Shown here: positions 1 through 5,748 of the stretch, piece after piece
Layout of the letters: each line of letters opens with the position of its first letter
How positions within the stretch are numbered: position 1 is the first letter of the stretch
NCBI GenBank assembly: GCA_002309765.1
Contig: DBXY01000001.1
Span: forward strand, 98,257-104,473
Length of the DNA: 6,217 nucleotides
Origin: Verrucomicrobia bacterium UBA1200
Lineage (GTDB): Bacteria > Verrucomicrobiota > Kiritimatiellia > RFP12 > UBA1067
Direction of reading: 5' to 3'
The notes under the pieces: generated by a model
Database searches by the model: none
The model's input: the letters and a program-made list of their open reading frames with translations, nothing else
Told to the model about the DNA's origin: nothing
Made by a program: the position numbers and the translations under genes

Positions 1-630
1 GGCTGCCGTTATTTTGTGGATGTAAAGAACGGTCACAAGACGGGTTTTTATCTTGACCAGCGCGAGAACCGTCAGCTGATTAAACGCTATGCCAACGGGG
101 CGGAGGTGTTGAACGCCTTTTCCTACACCGGCGGTTTCGGCATCGCGGCCATGTCCGCCGGGGCGGCGTCTGTCACCCATGTGGATCTTTCGGAACCCGC
201 GCTGGAGCTGGCGCGGGAAAACACCGCGCTCAACGAGTGTTGCGCCACCAAGTCGGAGTTTGTCAACGGTAACGTGTTTTCGGTGCTGCGCCAATTCCGC
301 GCCGAAGAGCGCAAGTTTGACTTTATCGTGCTGGATCCGCCGAAGTTTGCCGATTCCAAAGGCAGCCTGATGCGGGCCGCCCGCGGCTACAAGGACATTA
401 ACCTGCTCGGAATGCAGCTGTTGCGTCCGGGCGGCATGATCGCCACCTTCTCGTGCTCCGGGCTGATGACGCCCGACCTGTTCCACAAAGTGGTTTCCGA
501 TGCCGCGGTGGACGCCGGCAAGGATTTCCAGGTGGTGGCGCGGTTAAGCCAGTCGCAGGATCATCCCGAAGGGCTATCCTTCCCTGAAGGGCTCTATCTC
601 AAAGGGTTACTGCTCCGAGTTTTGGGGTAA
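1..630 (+). CDS. rlmI: RlmI-type 23S rRNA (cytosine-C5) methyltransferase, 5'-truncated by window edge
   Basis: C-terminal 209 residues of a class I SAM-dependent rRNA methyltransferase. The reading frame is open from base 1, so the GTG at 16 is internal (Val, in YFVDVKNGHKTG) and the true start lies upstream. Seen in the translation, numbered from base 1: GHKTGFYLDQRENR (11-24), the family signature before the Rossmann domain; the SAM-binding motif region NAFSYTGGFGIAA (38-50) with acidic VDLSE (61-65); motif IV LDPPKFA (111-117); and FSCSG (150-154), whose Cys152 is the expected nucleophile. The C-terminal DHPEGLSFPEGLYLKG block closes the family domain. E. coli RlmI (about 396 aa) methylates C1962 of 23S rRNA in the cytoplasm, so about half of the protein, including the N-terminal PUA-like domain, would be outside the window. 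It converges on the operon at 847-4690 across a repeat array. The family is clear; the exact target base is inferred from the family. Confidence 0.88.
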   Translation, partial: GCRYFVDVKNGHKTGFYLDQRENRQLIKRYANGAEVLNAFSYTGGFGIAAMSAGAASVTHVDLSEPALELARENTALNECCATKSEFVNGNVFSVLRQFRAEERKFDFIVLDPPKFADSKGSLMRAARGYKDINLLGMQLLRPGGMIATFSCSGLMTPDLFHKVVSDAAVDAGKDFQVVARLSQSQDHPEGLSFPEGLYLKGLLLRVLG

Positions 631-636
631 AAGAGG

Positions 637-848
637 GATTAGTCGTTAGTGGTTAGTCGCTAGGGAACAACTAACGACTAGTCAACTAGTAGGCTAGTCA
701 ACTAGCAGACTAGCTTACTAACGACTAACAGACTAACGACTAACGACTAACAGACTAACGACTAACGACTAACAGACTAACGACTAACGACTAACAGACT
801 AACGACTAGCTTACTAACGACCAGCAGACTAACTACTAACCACTAATC
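637..848. repeat. Heptameric (ACTAACG/CGTTAGT) tandem array with 22-bp higher-order unit between convergent genes
   Basis: The whole space between the rlmI stop (628-630) and the phosphoesterase stop (TGA at 849-847) is built from variants of a 7-bp unit, ACTAACG on the + strand. The core holds three identical 22-bp copies (7+7+8: two ACTAACG plus ACTAACAG), at 729-750, 751-772 and 773-794, then a 14-base partial copy. An exact 18-bp repeat flanks the core at 708-725 and 804-821. A 12-bp CTAGTCAACTAG repeat lies at 678-689 and 694-705. The left end (637-663) is in the opposite orientation (GTTAGTC), so 637-657 is complementary to 828-848 at about 19 of 21 positions and could form a long stem. 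With a 7-bp period, TAA on + and TAG on - fall in every frame. It could act as a bidirectional transcription or translation stop, but that is inference. Confidence 0.9.
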
Positions 849-2157
849 AAAACACATGCTCGCCCGCGATGGTGCCGGCGTTAACGTTGTGGACGGTGAT
901 TTTGAGTTTGCCGTCCTCAACGCGGCCTTCAATAACCGTCGCGTAGCTGTTGGTCGGCGATTCGGAGCAGCCGCCGCCGACGATCTGCGCCCACGGGCGG
1001 TCGGGGGTAGCCGGGTCGAACCGGTAATTGTGGCAATGGGCGGCGATCAGCAGTTTCACGCCGTTTTCTTTGAAAATCGGAGCCCACAGGTTGGCGCATT
1101 GGCGTTGCCACACTGCAAAATCGGGCTTGTAGCGGCCATTGCCGTCTCCAACCACGTCACCGGGGTTGCTTACCGGATTACTGTCGAAAAGCGGGATGTG
1201 GCAAAACGCCACCTTGTGCGGGGCGCTTTTGATTTCCGGCCGCTCAAACTGGTCGCGCAACCATTGGGTCTGGGCGATACGGTAAGGTTCGGAGTTCACC
1301 AGGCCAACAAACTGCGGGTGGGCGTCGGGCTTATCCTCGCCGGTGTCCAGTCCAATCATGGCGATGTCGCCCTGACGTACCGCCCAGTTGCGGGAAAGCG
1401 CCCAGTCGCGGGAATCGCGCTCGGAAGGCAGCCGCACCATCATGAACCGGTCCAAGGAACGATTCCAAATGCCGCGGAAATCGTGGTTGCCGTTGTTCCA
1501 CAGCAGCGGTATGTCGGAACAGTAGCCGGCGGACTTGGGCGGGTTGAGGAAAATCTCCACGCCGGTTTCGGGGTTTTCCGTCTGGTTTGACGCGTCGCCG
1601 TTCCATACCATTACCGCCGGGGCCAGTTCGCGTATTTTGGCGGTCACTCTGGAGAACGGTATCCAGCGGGCGTGGGTGTCGTTCATCACGCAGAAATGCG
1701 AACGCCCCGATTCTCCCAAGGTGGTGAAGGAATGGATGTCGCCCGTTACCTTTTGCAAAGATTTCCGCTTATAGTTGTTGATATAGTTGACGAATTCGGT
1801 TTTGGTACGATAGTAGTACTTGGTGTTCGGTTTGAGTCCGGTCAACCGGACCCGAACCGCGATTTCATCGAAATCGGTGATACCAGGAGCGCCTTCACCG
1901 CATACCACGCGGCGGGCGTCCGAAAGATCCGGCTTCTCGCCGAACTCCACCCAGCCGTTGGCGAGCGATCCCACCGCCCAGGCGATACCCATCGAGGTGG
2001 GTGCGGCAGCCTGAAGGCAAGGTTCCCCGCAGAAAAACTTTTTGCTGAGGTCTTCCTTCTCCTCTTCGTTACCGGAAGTCTGGGCGTTGGTACGGGCGGC
2101 CAGCGCGGCGGCGGTGGCGGTGGTGGACAACAAAAACAGACGGCGGTTCAACTTCAT
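847..2157 (-). CDS. Tat-exported calcineurin-like metallophosphoesterase with N-terminal FN3-like (purple acid phosphatase) domain
   Basis: A 436-aa protein. The start is taken at 2157 rather than at upstream in-frame codons because MKLNRRLFLLS begins a twin-arginine signal peptide (about residues 1-26), GGAG lies 9 nt upstream, and this ATG overlaps the previous stop (ATGA). Residues about 45-145 resemble the FN3-like N-terminal domain of purple acid phosphatases (WVEFGEKPDLSD; LTGLKPNTKYYYRTKT). The metallophosphoesterase domain follows with the full metal-ligand set in order: D160-T-H162, GD at 187-188, GNHD at 223-226, H320 (CHIPLF) and H374-C-H376. The last motif is AHCH in place of the usual GHxH. 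Family members are dinuclear-metal phosphomono- or diesterases; the substrate cannot be read from sequence. It is the last gene of the operon and is translationally coupled to the esterase. It may remove phosphate groups from the same exported glycan substrate (inference). The stop codon abuts the repeat array. Confidence 0.87.
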   Translation of the reverse strand: MKLNRRLFLLSTTATAAALAARTNAQTSGNEEEKEDLSKKFFCGEPCLQAAAPTSMGIAWAVGSLANGWVEFGEKPDLSDARRVVCGEGAPGITDFDEIAVRVRLTGLKPNTKYYYRTKTEFVNYINNYKRKSLQKVTGDIHSFTTLGESGRSHFCVMNDTHARWIPFSRVTAKIRELAPAVMVWNGDASNQTENPETGVEIFLNPPKSAGYCSDIPLLWNNGNHDFRGIWNRSLDRFMMVRLPSERDSRDWALSRNWAVRQGDIAMIGLDTGEDKPDAHPQFVGLVNSEPYRIAQTQWLRDQFERPEIKSAPHKVAFCHIPLFDSNPVSNPGDVVGDGNGRYKPDFAVWQRQCANLWAPIFKENGVKLLIAAHCHNYRFDPATPDRPWAQIVGGGCSESPTNSYATVIEGRVEDGKLKITVHNVNAGTIAGEHVF

Positions 2158-3323
2158 TTCGCGTTTCTCCAAAAACGGTCTGCCACATCCATGTAGGCAT
2201 CCCAATCGAAAATTTCGAGATTGTGTTTCCCTTTGCGCAGGTGGTAATTGACCCTTCCGCCGGTGATGGCGTGGTCGGGCTGCGGGAATTCGGTGCCGGA
2301 GATGCCTTCCAGACCGTAAAGTTTCCATGCCGGGGAGGCCAGCACGCAGGATTTCAATTCGTTTTGCGGTCCGGCCCAGGAATCCAGACTGGCGGAACCG
2401 ACGCAGCAGATGCGCGGGGCGATCAGTGCCAGCAGCTCATGCTGGTCGAAAGGCAAAGCGTCCTCGTTGTTGGCGTATTTGTCGTAGTTGCGGCAGAACC
2501 AGTGGCGGAACGCCTTGGTGATTTGCGCGATGTGCTCCGATTTGGGATCGGAACCGCGGTTGAGTTTGGCCCCGGAACAGCCGGAATCGTTCGAACAGGC
2601 CATGGCGAAACGCTGGTCTTGGGCGCCGCACCACAGTGCGGTTTTTCCGCCGCGCGAATGGCCTACCACGCCGATATGCTTGGCGTCAAGCAATGGCTCT
2701 GTCTCGATCCAGTCCATTACCCGGCTCGCGCCCCACGCCCAGGCGTTGATCGCGCCGCCGCTTTCGGCGTTGCGCTGCTTGGGGTCGGGCTGGAACACCC
2801 GGTAAAGCCCGTTGGTGAAACCGTTGTACTTGTCGGGGGCGACGTCGCCGTTATAGAAAGCGATGGCGGCGTATCCGCGTTCGACAATCCGGTAAACCGG
2901 CCAAAAGGTCTGGTCCGGCCGCGGCTCGATATTGATGTTCTCCACCGGGTCGCGGTTGCAGATCAGCACAAAGCCGGGAACCGGTTTGCTTGATTTCGGG
3001 ATAAAAGCCCTGACCAGCACCTCGCCTTTGCCGCCCGGCCCCTCATAAGTGATGTTCACCAGTTTGCGGATCGCCTTGCCGCCGACCGCGTCGGTGTCGG
3101 GCGCGGCCGGGGTGAATTTAAGCGAGTCCGGACGCTCCACCAGGTTTCTTCCGAAACACTGGCTGCGGAACAGTTCTAGAATTTCCGGGCGGCGTTTGCT
3201 TTCCCATTGTTCCTTGGTCTTTACCGTTGTGCCGTCCGCACAGGTGAACAGATCCGGAATGGCGGGTTCGGACATCGCCAAACCCGCCAAAAGCATGACC
3301 CAGAGAAAAGCCAGCTTGCGCAT
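2154..3323 (-). CDS. Secreted CE15-type glucuronoyl esterase (alpha/beta hydrolase)
   Basis: A 389-aa protein starting at the ATG at 3323, which begins a Sec signal peptide (MRKLAFLWVMLLAGLAMS, about residues 1-18) and has GGAG 7 nt upstream. An in-frame extension of 14 codons would lack a signal peptide and overlap the preceding gene. The alpha/beta-hydrolase nucleophile elbow is GHSRGGK (221-227, Ser223), the bacterial CE15 form of the fungal GCSRNGK. The acid is probably Asp246 in NDSG, 23 residues after the Ser, as in the canonical fungal Ser/Glu spacing. The His is probably His367 in HLRKGKHNLEIFDW. ASLDSWAGPQNE (311-322) matches a block typical of bacterial CE15 and offers a second acid, Asp314. 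Known CE15 enzymes cleave the ester linking lignin alcohols to 4-O-methyl-glucuronate on xylan; this one may act on another uronate ester. It sits 2 nt after the GH109-like gene and overlaps the phosphoesterase start by 4 nt, so the three are co-transcribed. Confidence 0.85.
   Translation of the reverse strand: MRKLAFLWVMLLAGLAMSEPAIPDLFTCADGTTVKTKEQWESKRRPEILELFRSQCFGRNLVERPDSLKFTPAAPDTDAVGGKAIRKLVNITYEGPGGKGEVLVRAFIPKSSKPVPGFVLICNRDPVENINIEPRPDQTFWPVYRIVERGYAAIAFYNGDVAPDKYNGFTNGLYRVFQPDPKQRNAESGGAINAWAWGASRVMDWIETEPLLDAKHIGVVGHSRGGKTALWCGAQDQRFAMACSNDSGCSGAKLNRGSDPKSEHIAQITKAFRHWFCRNYDKYANNEDALPFDQHELLALIAPRICCVGSASLDSWAGPQNELKSCVLASPAWKLYGLEGISGTEFPQPDHAITGGRVNYHLRKGKHNLEIFDWDAYMDVADRFWRNAK
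2167..2170 (-). promoter_or_regulatory. Ribosome binding site of the metallophosphoesterase
   Basis: GGAG on the - strand, 9 nt before the ATG at 2157 and inside the 3' end of the esterase coding sequence. Together with the ATGA overlap it supports the start at 2157. Confidence 0.55.
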
Positions 3324-3325
3324 GG

Positions 3326-4690
3326 TTACACTCCGACGATACCCAGCGGTTTCGCGGTACGCCAAGCACCGCGGGTGAAGTCCGGCACGTCAACCGACTG
3401 CCCGCGCTTGAGCACCGACCGTTCCGTGAGGGGCACGAGCGAGCTCCACAGCACCGAATCGTAAACGTCGATGTCCAGCGGGAGACCGTTCGTCAGGCAA
3501 TGGCAGAGCCGCAGATCCATAAGGAAGTCCATGCCGCCGTGGCCGCCGACCTTCTTGGCCATCTCGCCGGATTTGTCCCACAGCGGATGGCAGTATTTCT
3601 TCATCAGCTGCGCCAAATCCTCGTCCTTCATCCAGCTGTGCGAATTCGGGGCGAGCGCCACGCGCAGCGGGTAGTCCGAGAGAATGCCCTTGGTGCCTTG
3701 GATCAGGTTGATGCGGCTGTAGGGGCGCTCGTTGGTGGTGTTGTGCTGAACCATAATCGTCCTGCCGCGGTTGGTGCGGATGACGGTGGTGTTCTGGTCG
3801 CCCAGCTTGTACTCCCAGCGGGTGCGCTCATCCTCCGCGCCGAAATGGTCGCGGGCGAATTCGGTAAGGCCGAACTGGCCGGAGCTGACCGAAACGAGGT
3901 AATCCATCTTGTCGCCGCGGTTGATGTTCATGTACTGGCAGATCGGACCCAACCCGTGCGTGGGGTAGGGGTTGCCGTCGTGCTCTTTGGAGAACTCCAG
4001 CCGCCACATCCCCTGGTAACCGGTGCGGCTCATCTTGTAATCCGCCAAATTGTGGAGGTAGGCGCCTTCACCGTGCACCAGTTCACCCAGCACCCCGTTG
4101 CGGCACAGCATCAGGGCGAACATTTCGCTTTCGCCGTAGCAGCAGTTTTCCAGCATCATGCAGTGCCGTTGCTCTTTCTCGGCAGTCTCAACCAGCTCCC
4201 AACACTCGTCGATCGTGACCGCGATCGGCACTTCGGAAACCGCGTGTTTGCCGGCCCGCATGGCGTAAAGCGCCATCGGCGTGTGAAGCTTCCACGGGGT
4301 GGTGATGTACACCAGATTCACCTCGTCGGAATCGCAAAGGCCCTTCCACGCGTCCGGGGTGCCGGCGTAAAGTTTAGGCATCGGGCGTCCTTTGGACTGC
4401 AGCCATTTGGCGTGATTTTCCGCCCGGTCGGAGTACAGGTCGGAAATCGCGACTATCTCCGCTCCCGGCACGTTTATCAGCCGGTGAACCGCGCCGCCGC
4501 CGCGCGCGCCGACGCCGATGATTCCGATTCTAACCTTATCCAGCGGGGCGTAATGGGCGCCCATGATGGCGGATCCTTTGGCTCCGGGCGCGAAAAACGT
4601 CCTGCATCCGGTCAACTGGCTGCCAGCGGCCACTCCGGCACCCATCATGGCCAAATCTTTCAAAAAACCGCGACGACCTCTTTTCAACAT
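3326..4690 (-). CDS. Gfo/Idh/MocA-family GH109-like protein (alpha-N-acetylgalactosaminidase family), Tat lipoprotein
   Basis: A 454-aa protein. The start is set at 4690 because GGAGG lies 5 nt upstream and the Tat signal follows at once: KRGRRGFLK, a hydrophobic stretch, then LTGC with Cys29 as the likely lipidated residue. This predicts a folded, cofactor-loaded, membrane-anchored enzyme. The N-terminal Rossmann fold shows GIIGVGARG (56-64) with an acidic residue after strand 2 (ISDLYSD). GH109 hallmarks follow: TTPWKLHTPMALYAM (130-144), EVP (153-155), HCMMLENCCYG (176-186), GMWR (227-230), NPYPTHGLGP (240-249) with the Tyr242/His245 pair, YMNINRGDKMDYLVS (253-267) and GGHGGMDF (382-389). 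GH109 enzymes use tightly bound NAD+ and an oxidation-elimination route to remove alpha-GalNAc. Many relatives are uncharacterised, so the true sugar may differ. It is the first gene of the operon, with its own promoter and a roughly 40-nt leader. Confidence 0.9.
   Translation of the reverse strand: MLKRGRRGFLKDLAMMGAGVAAGSQLTGCRTFFAPGAKGSAIMGAHYAPLDKVRIGIIGVGARGGGAVHRLINVPGAEIVAISDLYSDRAENHAKWLQSKGRPMPKLYAGTPDAWKGLCDSDEVNLVYITTPWKLHTPMALYAMRAGKHAVSEVPIAVTIDECWELVETAEKEQRHCMMLENCCYGESEMFALMLCRNGVLGELVHGEGAYLHNLADYKMSRTGYQGMWRLEFSKEHDGNPYPTHGLGPICQYMNINRGDKMDYLVSVSSGQFGLTEFARDHFGAEDERTRWEYKLGDQNTTVIRTNRGRTIMVQHNTTNERPYSRINLIQGTKGILSDYPLRVALAPNSHSWMKDEDLAQLMKKYCHPLWDKSGEMAKKVGGHGGMDFLMDLRLCHCLTNGLPLDIDVYDSVLWSSLVPLTERSVLKRGQSVDVPDFTRGAWRTAKPLGIVGV
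3331..3334 (-). promoter_or_regulatory. Ribosome binding site of the CE15 esterase
   Basis: GGAG on the - strand, 7 nt before the ATG at 3323, overlapping the last codons of the GH109-like gene (stop TAA 3328-3326). It decides the start at 3323 over the in-frame upstream codon at 3365. Confidence 0.6.
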
Positions 4691-4695
4691 TTCTG

Positions 4696-4700
4696 CCTCC
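4696..4700 (-). promoter_or_regulatory. Strong ribosome binding site of the GH109-like gene
   Basis: GGAGG on the - strand, 5 nt before the ATG at 4690. It rules in this start over an in-frame upstream codon at 4717, which would place the Shine-Dalgarno sequence inside the coding region. Confidence 0.75.
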
Positions 4701-4737
4701 GTAGAAAACAATGACACTAAACCAAAAACAAAGCTTT

Positions 4738-4766
4738 ATTCTACCTTTAAAACGGTAAAAAAGCAA
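4738..4766 (-). promoter_or_regulatory. Sigma-70-like promoter of the GH109/CE15/phosphoesterase operon
   Basis: On the - strand: -35 TTGCTT (4766-4761), a 17-bp spacer, and -10 TAGAAT (4743-4738, five of six matches to TATAAT). The expected transcription start is near 4731, giving a leader of about 40 nt before the ATG at 4690. The spacer holds an imperfect dyad with ACC/GGT ends (4743-4756). The spacing and position fit well; it is unproven. Confidence 0.55.
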
Positions 4767-4770
4767 TCTG

Positions 4771-4785
4771 AAATTCCCGGAATTT
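4771..4785. promoter_or_regulatory. Perfect 15-bp palindrome, candidate operator
   Basis: AAATTCC-C-GGAATTT: two perfectly inverted 7-bp arms around one base. It ends 4 bp upstream of the proposed -35 box and is centred about 47 bp before the inferred transcription start, a usual place for an activator dimer. No regulator gene is visible in the window, so which protein binds it, if any, is unknown. Confidence 0.4.
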
Positions 4786-4844
4786 TCCTTTTGTTTTTAT
4801 AAAGAAAACAACCGGAACAACCGCAAGCACGATTGGAATACTCA

Positions 4845-4873
4845 TGCAGAGGTGCAGAGAGGCAGAGGGAACA
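4845..4873. repeat. GCAGAG-type short-period repeat
   Basis: TGCAGAGG, TGCAGAGA and GGCAGAGGGA follow one another, then ACAGAGA: three to four degenerate copies of a roughly 8-bp GCAGAG unit. Confidence 0.6.
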
Positions 4874-4910
4874 GAGATAATCGGATAGGGGAGAGCCCGT
4901 GTACAAACGA

Positions 4911-4940
4911 AGTTGTCCTTGAAGTTGTTTGAGTTGTTTT
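4911..4940. repeat. AGTTGTTT-type short-period repeat
   Basis: AGTTGTCCTTGA, AGTTGTTTG and AGTTGTTTT: three copies of an AGTTGT unit at 12- and 9-bp spacing. It is short and could be chance, but it lies among similar patches. Confidence 0.45.
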
Positions 4941-4993
4941 CAAAACCATTTCGCGCGTCCGAGCAAACCACCATAATGGTACATAATCAGTTG

Positions 4994-5081
4994 CGCAAAG
5001 TCAAGCGAACGGAGCAGTTCCGCGATTACGCGCAGTTTTGCAACAATGTTTTTAGCCGCAAAGGGCGCAAAGTTCGCAAAG
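4994..5081. repeat. CGCAAAG repeat, 9-bp period
   Basis: CGCAAAG occurs at 5057-5063, 5066-5072 and 5075-5081, exactly 9 bp apart, with an isolated fourth copy at 4994-5000. From memory, CGCAAAG-periodic patches of this kind are scattered in the intergenic DNA of many environmental bacteria. Confidence 0.65.
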
Positions 5082-5089
5082 AGTGGCAT

Positions 5090-5109
5090 ATCTGTGTTGA
5101 TCCGTGGTT
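5090..5109. repeat. ATCTGTGTTG/ATCCGTGGTT 10-bp direct repeat
   Basis: Two adjacent 10-bp units, ATCTGTGTTG and ATCCGTGGTT, agree at 8 of 10 positions and lie 8 bp after the CGCAAAG patch. I recall similar ATCTGTGT..ATCTGTGGTT pairs near CGCAAAG patches in other genomes; this cannot be checked here. Confidence 0.5.
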
Positions 5110-5128
5110 AAATTTGCCTTTCCAAACT

Positions 5129-5163
5129 CGTCACTCGTAGTTCGTCACTCGTCACTCATCATT
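5129..5163. repeat. CGTCACT heptamer array
   Basis: Five tandem 7-bp units: CGTCACT, CGTAGTT, CGTCACT, CGTCACT, CATCATT. It has the same period and the same CGT start as the CGTTAGT array at 637-848 on the other side of the operon. On the - strand the CGTCACT units place TGA every 7 bp. Confidence 0.7.
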
Positions 5164-5174
5164 CTCTCCTCTGG

Positions 5175-5203
5175 TTTCTACACGTTTCTAGCCGTTCTAC
5201 ACG
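5175..5203. repeat. TTCTACACG repeat, 9-10 bp period
   Basis: TTTCTACACG (5175-5184), TTTCTAGCCG (5185-5194) and TTCTACACG (5195-5203) are three tandem copies, directly after the heptamer array. Confidence 0.6.
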
Positions 5204-5217
5204 GTTCCTCATTCACA

Positions 5218-5231
5218 TTCCCGTGCGGGAA
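5218..5231. terminator. Small GC hairpin downstream of the immunity-like gene
   Basis: TTCCC-GTGC-GGGAA is a perfect short inverted repeat about 30 bp past the stop of the - strand gene ending at 5260. No T-tract follows on either strand, so a Rho-independent terminator is only a weak possibility. Confidence 0.25.
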
Positions 5232-5259
5232 GCGGGCGGCAGGCCAACCAAGTGACAAC

Positions 5260-5748
5260 CTATCGTGAAACGGGACACTTGTCTTTAATCAAAATATCGA
5301 CATCATGGGGTATATTTGTTGAAAACGTTGATTCTTCACCAGATTTGTGTAGTTCATGGTACAGGTGGCCGCCAAAATGACAATTGATTGAATATGTTAA
5401 GTTCGAATATTTTTCATCTTTGATAATAATTATTGGTTTGTTACCTTGTAGCATTTCCTCCAACGGCATAGTATTCAACTTTACAATTTTAGTAATATTA
5501 TCGATATCCCAAATCGGTCGGTTATTTTCATCGACCTTCCATTCGCAAAAAACGGTGAAATTCTCTGGTAGCTTTTTGTTAGCTGCAACATATTCAGCTA
5601 GATCCTTAGAAAAAGCATACAGCGACTCTACTTTCATGTGATTACATCCCCACATTCCTGCAAATATACAACAGGAAAGAAATATCAGGACAAACAACAT
5701 TTCACAATAAGTTTCTATCCTTCTCACGATATTGCGATGAATATTCAT
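5260..5748 (-). CDS. Putative immunity protein for the adjacent RHS toxin, membrane-anchored, unknown family
   Basis: A 162-aa protein I do not recognise. The ATG at 5748 overlaps the TGA of the RHS tip (ATGA). There is almost no Shine-Dalgarno sequence before it (an A-rich run), so its translation probably depends on coupling to the upstream gene. A basic N-terminus (HRNIVRR) precedes one hydrophobic segment, about residues 17-34 (MLFVLIFLSCCIFAGMW), so the remaining 125 or so residues are predicted to lie outside the cytoplasm. Cys35 is not in a good lipobox. The soluble part is mixed and acidic-to-neutral, with LAEYVAANKKLPENF (50-64), a hydrophobic strand KPIIIIKDE (104-112) and a His-rich stretch HFGGHLYHELH (124-134). 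The sequence is AT-rich: 28% GC in 5401-5460, against 60% in 3541-3600. The immunity role is inferred from position, overlap and base composition, not from homology. It could instead be an unrelated lineage-specific membrane protein. Confidence 0.6.
   Translation of the reverse strand: MNIHRNIVRRIETYCEMLFVLIFLSCCIFAGMWGCNHMKVESLYAFSKDLAEYVAANKKLPENFTVFCEWKVDENNRPIWDIDNITKIVKLNTMPLEEMLQGNKPIIIIKDEKYSNLTYSINCHFGGHLYHELHKSGEESTFSTNIPHDVDILIKDKCPVSR

Larger units (their letters stand above)
4691..5259. other. Gene-free intergenic region rich in short-period repeats
   Basis: About 570 bp between the end of the immunity-like gene and the start of the GH109-like gene, both on the - strand. I see no convincing gene: the open frames are short, lack Shine-Dalgarno sequences and have low-complexity, non-conserved translations. 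The operon promoter and palindrome occupy 4731-4785, together with an AT-rich 7-bp inverted repeat at 4791-4797/4805-4811. The stretch 4845-5203 is a mosaic of at least six short-period direct-repeat patches, listed separately. A small GC palindrome lies at 5218-5231. Confidence 0.6.

Noticed and set aside
16..630. rlmI starting at the GTG at 16
   Set aside because: The frame is open to base 1 and the residues before it (GCRYF) and after it belong to the conserved family core, so the window cuts the gene.
637..848. CRISPR array
   Set aside because: The repeats are directly contiguous heptamers with no unique spacers of 25-40 bp and no cas genes nearby.
856..1590. 244-codon open frame on the + strand
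   Set aside because: It is antisense to the phosphoesterase, whose metal-binding motifs are complete. The translation has no recognisable motifs, and long antisense frames are expected in GC-rich codon-biased DNA.
2223..2993. 256-codon open frame on the + strand
   Set aside because: It lies antisense within the CE15 esterase, whose catalytic motifs are intact; no independent support.
3500..4714. 404-codon open frame on the + strand
   Set aside because: It is antisense to the GH109-like gene. The translation is rich in V, A, H and Q without domain signatures, and the - strand gene has a strong RBS, signal peptide and conserved motifs.
4747..5140. Two roughly 75-codon open frames (4747-4974 on -, 4913-5140 on +)
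   Set aside because: They run through the promoter and the repeat patches, lack ribosome binding sites and have no coherent protein features.
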